A stretch of DNA of 24,044 bases from NCBI GenBank assembly GCA_004431415.1, contig QPMI01000676.1:1-24044 (forward strand), written 5' to 3'. Below the pieces are notes generated by a model that was not told the origin of the DNA, ran no database searches, and worked only from the letters and a program-made list of their open reading frames with translations. Of this stretch, positions 18,676 to 24,044 are shown in pieces. Made by a program: the position numbers and the translations under genes. Each line of letters opens with the position of its first letter. The first letter of the stretch is position 1. This DNA is from Cyanophora paradoxa. Lineage: Eukaryota; Glaucocystophyceae; Cyanophorales; Cyanophoraceae.

Positions 18676-18954
18676 AGTATACCGTGTAATACTTACTAAG
18701 TTAATTACCGCGCTGACATAACTACTGCGCTACCATATTACTGCGCTCAAAATTTTTAGAACGCAGTAATTTGGTAGCGCAGTATATATACCCCCTTGGC
18801 TAGTATTACCCCTATTTTCGAGGCCATTATTACTGGAACGCAGTAATTTGGTAGCGCAGTAAAGCGCTAACCGGCGTAGAAATTTTAGAACGCAGTAATT
18901 TGTGGCGCAGTAAATAAGTGTTACACGGTATACCGCGCTGACTTAACTACCGCG
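18676..18954. repeat. Nested inverted and direct repeat array (ACGCAGTAATTTGGTAGCGCAG)
   Basis: The unit gaacgcagtaatttggtagc followed by gcagta occurs at 18759-18784 and 18836-18861, nearly intact at 18888-18912, and inverted at 18723-18747. Outer arms agtataccgtgtaatact (18676-18693) and aagtgttacacggtatac (18916-18933) are inverted with one mismatch. taccgcgctgac with taactac recurs directly at 18706 and 18931. Related taccgcgc motifs continue to about 19020. This is a dense structured repeat without a coding frame. Confidence 0.8.
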
Positions 18955-19130
18955 CAGCCAGGTCCGCGCTGCCAAATTTTTTTAAATTACCGCGCTAAAA
19001 AAATTACCGCGCAAATTACTGCACATGCCATGATGCGTTCTTCAAGAAGTTGACAAGAACCGTTGAACCGTTGAACGGAGCGCCTCTCGAGCTCCCAGCT
19101 GCCAGCTGGAGATGGACCCCGAGGACCTGG

Positions 19131-19526
19131 AGGTAGGGTTGGCAGCTTGAAATTTCAAGCCATTGAAATTGCATTGAAATTGAAAATTCAATTTCAATTT
19201 CAACGCCGCCCGTTGAAATTGCATTGAAATAGAATATAAAAATAATAAAATATATTGAATTTCTCCGTTTTCGCACCCTCAGCTTCCCCTTCCCAGCCCC
19301 TCCGGCCTTCCCGGGAGCCCTCCCAGCCCGTAAAGAGACTCAGAGAGTGAGAGTGAAGTCGATTAGAGACAATTCAGAGTGAAAGAGACTCTCCGCAGTG
19401 CGTGGGGTCTCTGCAAGTGCTGCACTGCGGATTGGAATTTCAATTGAATTTTCAAAGCTTTCAAAGGGTCGACTTTCAGTTTCAACGCCAAATTTTTGAA
19501 TTTCATGAAATTCACCAACCCTACCT
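19131..19526. repeat. Inverted repeat pair bounding AT-rich sequence
   Basis: aggtagggttgg (19131-19142) and ccaaccctacct (19515-19526) are perfect 12 bp inverted arms, each flanked by ggacctgga-type sequence. Between them are repeated attgaaattgcattgaaa motifs at 19160-19235. No gene seen. Confidence 0.6.
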
Positions 19527-19562
19527 GGAGGACCTGGAGGCTGGAGGAGGACCTAGTCTCAA

Positions 19563-20152
19563 CCAGTGCTGAGTAAAATTTACTCCCCAAAAATTGGCCT
19601 GAAAACTTTCTGCATGCGCAAGCTTAAGCTTTGGAAAATTATGTGCAAATATTTGCGCCATTGAAAACATTCCAAGCACCGCAAAAGCACTGTATCTCGT
19701 AGCTATAGCAAATAAGCGTCTAAACGAGCTCGAGAGATATGGGCTTTACGATGATACCTGTACATGTGCGTTTAGATTCAAAATACGCAAGCGTTTTGTC
19801 TTGTTTCAAGTTTTAATTTGGCATTCTTTTCAGAGTCGCCGATCGCGAGAGGGGGGTACCCATCTTAATGAAGCGACCTTCGCCCTCCTGATCATGACGC
19901 CCATGTAGCTCTCTCACCTTTAAAACTATGCCAGAACCGAAGGGAATGCCGCGAGCAGCCGATAGACCTTGCTCGTAATTGGCGGTGGGGTACCGGTGGG
20001 GTGCGGAGGGGGGGTCAAGCTTAAGTCACTGAGTGCAAATTTACTGAAAGTTTTCTATAGTTGCCGGCGGGGATGAAAATTAACTAGTACTGAAAGTTTG
20101 CAAGAAAATTTTCAACTGAAAGTTTGCCCAGCGCAAAGATACGCAGCACTGG
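19563..20152. other. Intergenic DNA with short repeats
   Basis: actgaaagttt is repeated at 20043-20053, 20089-20099 and 20115-20125. ccagtgctg (19563-19571) is inverted at 20144-20152. No coding frame is supported. Confidence 0.5.
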
Positions 20153-20167
20153 TCTCAACTCAGTGAC

Positions 20168-20404
20168 TTGTACTATGATCAGGCTCGAGCTTTACAAGAA
20201 TTCGAACGGCGAGCTTTTCCAGGCTTATATGCATCATGCATGACCAGCTTCCCCCACTTCCTCCTCAGGGTTGCAACCGACAGCGCCCTGCTGCATGCGG
20301 GCGCGGCGGACCGGAGGCGTCCTCCGGATCCGGGCTGGCTGGGCGATCGCTTCAGGATGTACTGCCCGAAGCGCGAGCTATTCGGCGACGAAGCCGACGA
20401 GTAG
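20168..20404 (+). pseudogene. C-terminal fragment of an F-box/LRR-like family member
   Basis: The 78-codon frame ends at a stop in 20402-20404. Its last 45 residues resemble the C-terminus of the minus-strand gene at 22087-23493. TDSALLHAGAA, PGWLGDRF and MYCPKREL align with TDDALLYSAAK, SGWRQDV and VYYPKNKL there, in the same order. The residues before this (RALQEFERRAFPGLYASCM) also read as protein. Upstream is AT-rich repeat DNA without exons, so the 5' part is missing: a truncated paralogue or an isolated last exon. A C-rich tract starts 25 bases after the stop. The relationship is my own by-eye alignment. Confidence 0.55.
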
Positions 20405-20428
20405 CTCCTCTTCCGATCCCTGCTGTGC

Positions 20429-20720
20429 TTCCCCCCCCCACCCCACACCCCCCACCCCCACCCCCCCTCCCCCCCTCCCCCCCCTCCCTCCCCCCCCCCC
20501 GCCCTCCCAGTACCTGCGCTCCCGCCCTCCCAGTCCTGCGCCTCCCCCTCCCCCCTCCCCCCCCCTTCCCCCCCCCTCCCCCCCTCCCCCCTCCCCCCTC
20601 CCCCCCACTCACCCCCTCCTCCCCCCCACCGCTTCCCCGCCCCCCATCGCCCCTCTCCACCCCGCCGGCCCTGCCCCTTCCCTCCCTCACCCTGTCGCCT
20701 CCCTCCCTCGTTCCCCTTCT
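20429..20720 (+). repeat. Long C-rich polypyrimidine tract
   Basis: The plus strand is almost wholly C with some T and rare A or G for about 290 bases, with many runs of five to ten C. The minus strand is correspondingly G-rich and could form G-quadruplexes. Apparent frames on both strands (Pro- or Gly-rich) are compositional. The interruption gccctcccagtacctgcgctc at about 20501 is followed by an imperfect copy about 20 bases later. Exact homopolymer lengths are unreliable. Confidence 0.9.
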
Positions 20721-20784
20721 CGCCCTGTTTCTCTCGAGCTCCCTTTTGAGCACCTTGTCTGCATCCCTCTCTCGTCTTCCCTGT

Positions 20785-20874
20785 ACCACACCCCACCCCA
20801 GTCGCCAATTCTTCACCCCGCTTTAATACGCTGGTTGCTCATACGAGAAGTAAATACGAGAAGTAAATACACGG
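20785..20874 (+). repeat. Direct repeat, copy 1
   Basis: Starts accacaccccaccccagtcg and ends gtaaatacacgg. It matches 21905-21983 except for one-base indels in ccgctttaat and ggttgctcat and an internal doubling of acgagaagtaaat. It lies after the C-rich tract. Confidence 0.9.
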
Positions 20875-21904
20875 AGACTCCATCACTACGCCCACTGACG
20901 ACCTCACTCTCAACCTATCACCTACGGCCGCTCGCCGGGCCCTCGCGCCCGCCGCCGACCCGCCGTCGCCTGCGCGACTTGCGCCTCCACACGTCCCTCG
21001 CTACCGCCGACACGCTCGCCTCCCGCCGCCACCGCTGCTCTTGCTCCCCCTGCCCTCTCTCGCCCGTTGCCCGAGTCGCCTTCCCCCACGGCCCCACCCT
21101 CCACCCACTCTGCCCCTGCCATTCTGCTGATCTCCCGCTACCCCAGGGAGGGGACGGTGGTGCGGGCTGCCAGGTGGAAGGTCGTCAGTCGGCCGCTGAA
21201 CCCACCGGCGCCTGCCCGGCACGCGCCAGCCGGGCGGTTCGGACCGCCGCGGAGGGGGCTCGTCCATTGCCCGCGGCGGGGGGAGGCGCGTCGGCGGGCG
21301 GCTGGAAGCCCGGCGGAACGCGCCACTGGAACCTCCCTCCTCCCGACCGCGGCTGCCCGACCCGTCCTCCCCGTCCTTTCCGCGCCCAACGTCGCCCCAT
21401 GCCGTGCCCTCCTCCCTGCCCCCGTCCCCCTTCCCCCGACCAATCTCCCCGATGCTCTGAACCCGGCGGCTCCACCAGGCTTGCTCTCGCACGAGCGAGC
21501 CCCTGACCCACCGCCGTGCCGACGACACGGCGGGCCGTCTCTAGCGTGTTACAGAGTGGACTAGATTATAGTGCGCCTTCTCGGAGGCCCTAGCTTACTA
21601 GGCATAGCGCTAGCTACAGCTGCAGCTCACTTCGCTGCCGCAGTGCCCACCTCTGATTTCTACTCTCGTCCCTGGTAGTCATCGATATCCCTCTCCCGCG
21701 TAGGATCTTTCCTGTGCTGCAGCTCTAGAATTAGCCCCCTGGGTAGCTTTTCCAGTTCAACGGTTATTTCCACATCGAGCTCCACCCGGTCCGATGTCCG
21801 AAAGGCTTAGTCCCGTAGGCTCATCTCTCGACTTGACACAGATGGACACCTCAGTTATATCTCTAGCCATTTGTCTCGGTGTGTGCGAATTCATTATAAT
21901 TATG
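20875..21904. other. Intergenic DNA between the direct repeats, no supported gene
   Basis: The first 650 bases are C-rich and give long Pro/Arg-rich open frames on both strands, as expected from composition alone. From about 21540 the sequence is more balanced and rich in stops. No domain, RNA gene or promoter is recognised. Confidence 0.55.
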
Positions 21905-21983
21905 ACCACACCCCACCCCAGTCGCCAATTCTTCACCCCGCCTTTAATACGCTGGTTGGCTCATACGAGAAGTAAATACACGG
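21905..21983 (+). repeat. Direct repeat, copy 2
   Basis: This is the 79 bp counterpart of 20785-20874, in the same orientation 1120 bases downstream. Flanking sequences of the two copies do not match. Confidence 0.9.
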
Positions 21984-22017
21984 CTACAACGTGCGCCCCG
22001 CGAGTGTCCTCGCTACA

Positions 22018-22062
22018 GGAGGGGGGGTGGGTGGGGGTGGGTTGGGGGGGGGGGGGGGGGGG
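22018..22062 (+). repeat. G-rich tract with a 19-base G run
   Basis: ggagggggggtgggtggggg, then gttggg and an uninterrupted G run at 22044-22062. It lies 25 bases past the stop of the minus-strand F-box gene, so on that gene's strand it is a C tract in the presumed 3' UTR. It could form G-quadruplexes. Confidence 0.9.
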
Positions 22063-22086
22063 CGGTCTGCTGAAAAGGGTGGGTGA

Positions 22087-23493
22087 TCAATGTTGCTGTG
22101 GTAGCTTGTTCTTGGGGTAGTATACTTTGACGTCCTGGCGCCAGCCGCTGAGGACGCCCTTCGCCGCGCTGTACAGCAGCGCGTCGTCTGTGCCCACGTG
22201 CATGTTGAGATGCGCGTTCAGGCCGCGGAGGCCCTGCGCAGGAAGGGTCCAGTTAGGGAGCGCCGCGCGGAGCGAGGGTTTCGTGGAGATGGTAACTGAC
22301 CTCGAGGACGAGCAGGTCCGCCCCGCTGTCCAAGAAGCACCGGATCTCCACGCGCCACGGAGACGAGCAGGCCGCGAGCGCCGCGACCTCCTCCGCCGCG
22401 AGGGGCCTCCTGATGAAGAGATTGAGCCGGTGGTCGGGGACGCGGGAGGCAACTGCGACGAAGTCCGCGAGGGCCGCCGGGTCCGTGCCGCCCGGGGCTG
22501 CGCACGCCGCGCTCAGAAATGGGCGGGGCGAGGGGTACACGATTCGACGGACCGTCGAGGACGAGAGAAAGGTCCTTGAAGGAGCGGGAGGCGCGCACGG
22601 CGTCGGCGAGGCCGGCGATGAAGGGCGCCGCGCTCCCCGCGGCTCTCCTGAAGCGGATGTCGAGCCAGCCGAGCTTGGGGGCCGCCCCCAACGCCGCCAC
22701 GTCCTCCCGAGAGACGTCGTCGTCGATCTGCGACAGCCTCGGCGGAAGCTCAAACCGGCAGGGGCGGCGGGGCTCACTTTGAAGCCCTCCAGGGATCGCA
22801 GCTCGGGGAGGCGGGCCACGGCGCGGAGGTCCTCCCCGTTGAACTTGTAGCAGGGCCTGCGTAGCGACGTCGCTGAGCTGGACCGGTGTACTCCTGAGCA
22901 AAGCTGCAAGATCCGACAGACGTGACGGCTGGTTGAAGGACATCGGCCTTCTGGCGCACGCGCTCAGCTTGCGGAAGACGGAGACCTGGATGGTCCCCCG
23001 CCACGCCTTGCACACGCTGCCCCGGCAACTCAGCGATTTAGAATGATGCGGTGAGATCGAGGCGCTCAAAAGCGCACGGGCGAAGGGGCCACGCCTCCTC
23101 CAGCGAAAAGAAAGAGAAAATGTGCGCGAGGAGCTCGTCCGAGAGGTCGCCGATGCTCGCTTCGACTCGTTTCGCGACGCTCGACTCGTTCTCCTGCAGC
23201 GAAGTGTCATCGCCCGCAGGCCGGCGCGCGCGAGGCGGGAAGAGCGCGCGAAGCGCGAACTGACCGCGAGACGGCTCCGTTTCGCTGCGGGTTCCATCCC
23301 TTTTGTCTGTGATGCTCTGATGCTGATTAGAGTGCTCGCTGCGCCGGAGCTCGGCCGGCCTGCATGCAGCTGATCTTCCCACGGGCGCAGGCGGTTTGAA
23401 AACTGCCGCAGTCAAGCCCAAGCAGATGACGCGCTGTACCCGGTAGGCTAGCCGGCTAGACGGCTCGCCCTTGCTTCGTGTGCACAGGATCAT
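22087..23493 (-). CDS. F-box protein with LRR-like C-terminal region (frameshifted)
   Basis: F-box proteins are substrate adaptors that bind Skp1 in SCF ubiquitin ligases. An ATG at 23491-23493 opens a frame with a ~115-residue N-terminal region before IGDLSDELLAHIFSFFSLEE (about 23148-23089), a clear F-box start. VCKAWRGTI, the usual end of an F-box, follows at about 23005-22980 after a frame change near 23038. Downstream, Leu-rich stretches in alternating frames look like degenerate leucine-rich repeats: LRAVARLPELRSLEGFKV, VAALGAAPKLGWLDIRF, SFKDLSLVLDG, VPDHRLNLFIRRPLAAEEVA. The C-terminus (TDDALLYSAAK, then KVYYPKNKLPQQH) ends at a TGA in 22087-22089. At least four one-base frame changes are needed; introns could explain some. 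The start codon is uncertain. Confidence 0.65.
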
Positions 23494-23647
23494 GAGCTAG
23501 CCCAGCAGCCTCACGATCAAGCTCATCTCGCATGCAAGATACACTACCGAAACCGGATGGGAGCCAGGGGCCGGGGAGGGGACGGGGCCCAGGGACGGCA
23601 AGGGAAGGCGGGGATCTGACGGGAAGGGGGCCGGGGGACGGGGCCGC

Positions 23648-24044
23648 TCACTCGTCGACGACGATCTTGTTGGCGACGCTCGAGAGAGCGCGTTCGCCTC
23701 CTCGAGCCGCTGGCGGGCGGCGGCGGAGGCGGCGGCGCGGCGGCGGCGGCGTCGGCGGCGATGCCGGCGGCGGCCTTGGCGGCCGGCATCTTGAACTTGA
23801 CGCGGAAGAGGCGCTCGCCGGCGGCCGCCTCCTGCGCCCCGCCGCGCAGCGCCTCGAGCTCCGGCGCCGCCTCCGCGCCGGCTCGAGCTCGGGCCTCGGC
23901 ACGAAGAAGAGGCGCGGGATCTCCGCCGCGCTCGGCGCCGCCAGCTGCAGCCGCACCGCCTCCTCCCCCCGCGCGGCGGCGGCGGCGGCGGCGGCGGCCG
24001 CGGCCTCGTTCGCGGCGACGTCGGAGGGGTGCGGGCCGGCGAGG
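23648..24044 (-). CDS. Ala-rich protein, C-terminal part only, runs off the window
   Basis: Minus-strand coding enters at the right edge (AGPHPSDVAANEAAAAAAAA) and continues with LQLAAPSAAEIPRLFFVPRP. A frame change near 23890 leads to ELEALRGGAQEAAAGERLFR and VKFKMPAAKAAAGIAAD, then a GC-rich repetitive part. The end reads RQRLEEANA in one frame and LSSVANKIVVDE plus stop (23648-23650) in another. IPRLFFVPRPELE and GERLFRVKFKMP look like beta-strand segments of a folded domain; the Ala-rich end looks like helix or coiled coil. Two or three indels are needed. I do not recognise the family. Confidence 0.5.
   Translation of the reverse strand, partial: LAGPHPSDVAANEAAAAAAAAAAARGEEAVRLQLAAPSAAEIPRLFFVPRPELEPARRRRRSSRRCAAGRRRRPPASASSASSSRCRPPRPPPASPPTPPPPRRRLRRRPPAARGGERALSSVANKIVVDE

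Noticed and set aside
20271-21506. Plus-strand 411-codon Pro/Ser-rich frame, and the Gly-rich minus-strand frames opposite it
   Set aside because: Generated by the C-rich tract and the C-rich DNA after it. No folded segment, and it crosses the direct repeat.
1-24044. CRISPR array or prokaryotic operon
   Set aside because: No regularly spaced conserved repeats with unique spacers. Gene content and repeats are eukaryotic.

Overview
The window looks like GC-rich nuclear DNA of a eukaryote, most likely a microalga or other protist. The signs are a Ty3-type LTR retrotransposon, an F-box protein gene, Ala/Pro-rich proteins and one possible GT-AG intron. I cannot name the organism. Single-base frameshifts occur throughout. 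The two LTRs differ only by indels and by no substitution I could find, so many frameshifts are probably sequencing errors rather than ancient decay.

Region 1 (1-16727) is one very large LTR retrotransposon read on the minus strand. It has TG...CA LTRs at 1-261 and 16455-16727 and a polypurine tract at 262-273. Next to the coding-5' LTR is a tRNA-like sequence that may serve as primer site. In coding order it carries: a ~0.5 kb leader; a gag-like protein starting at 15946 with an RGG-rich stretch and two zinc-binding motifs; about 5.5 kb of further coding sequence that I do not recognise; a helical, proline-rich pre-protease segment; an aspartic protease (DTG); reverse transcriptase; RNase H; a long Ala/Pro-rich linker; an integrase with HHCC finger, DDE core and GPY/F module; and a 1.3 kb repeat-filled 3' region. 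PR-RT-RH-IN order places it in the Ty3 group. Its size and the large unknown block between gag and protease are unusual.

Region 2 (16728-20167) is flanking DNA. Beside the LTR lie a possible two-exon minus-strand gene (16808-17098) and a divergent plus-strand fragment with a flavoprotein-like nucleotide-binding start (17141-17518). From about 17600 to 20160 the DNA becomes AT-rich and holds fold-back and repeat structures but no supported gene.

Region 3 (20168-24044) has a plus-strand fragment matching the C-terminus of an F-box/LRR-like gene that lies complete, though frameshifted, on the minus strand at 22087-23493. Between them are a long C-rich tract, a 19-base G run and an ~80-90 bp direct repeat pair 1.12 kb apart. 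A partial Ala-rich minus-strand gene runs off the right edge.
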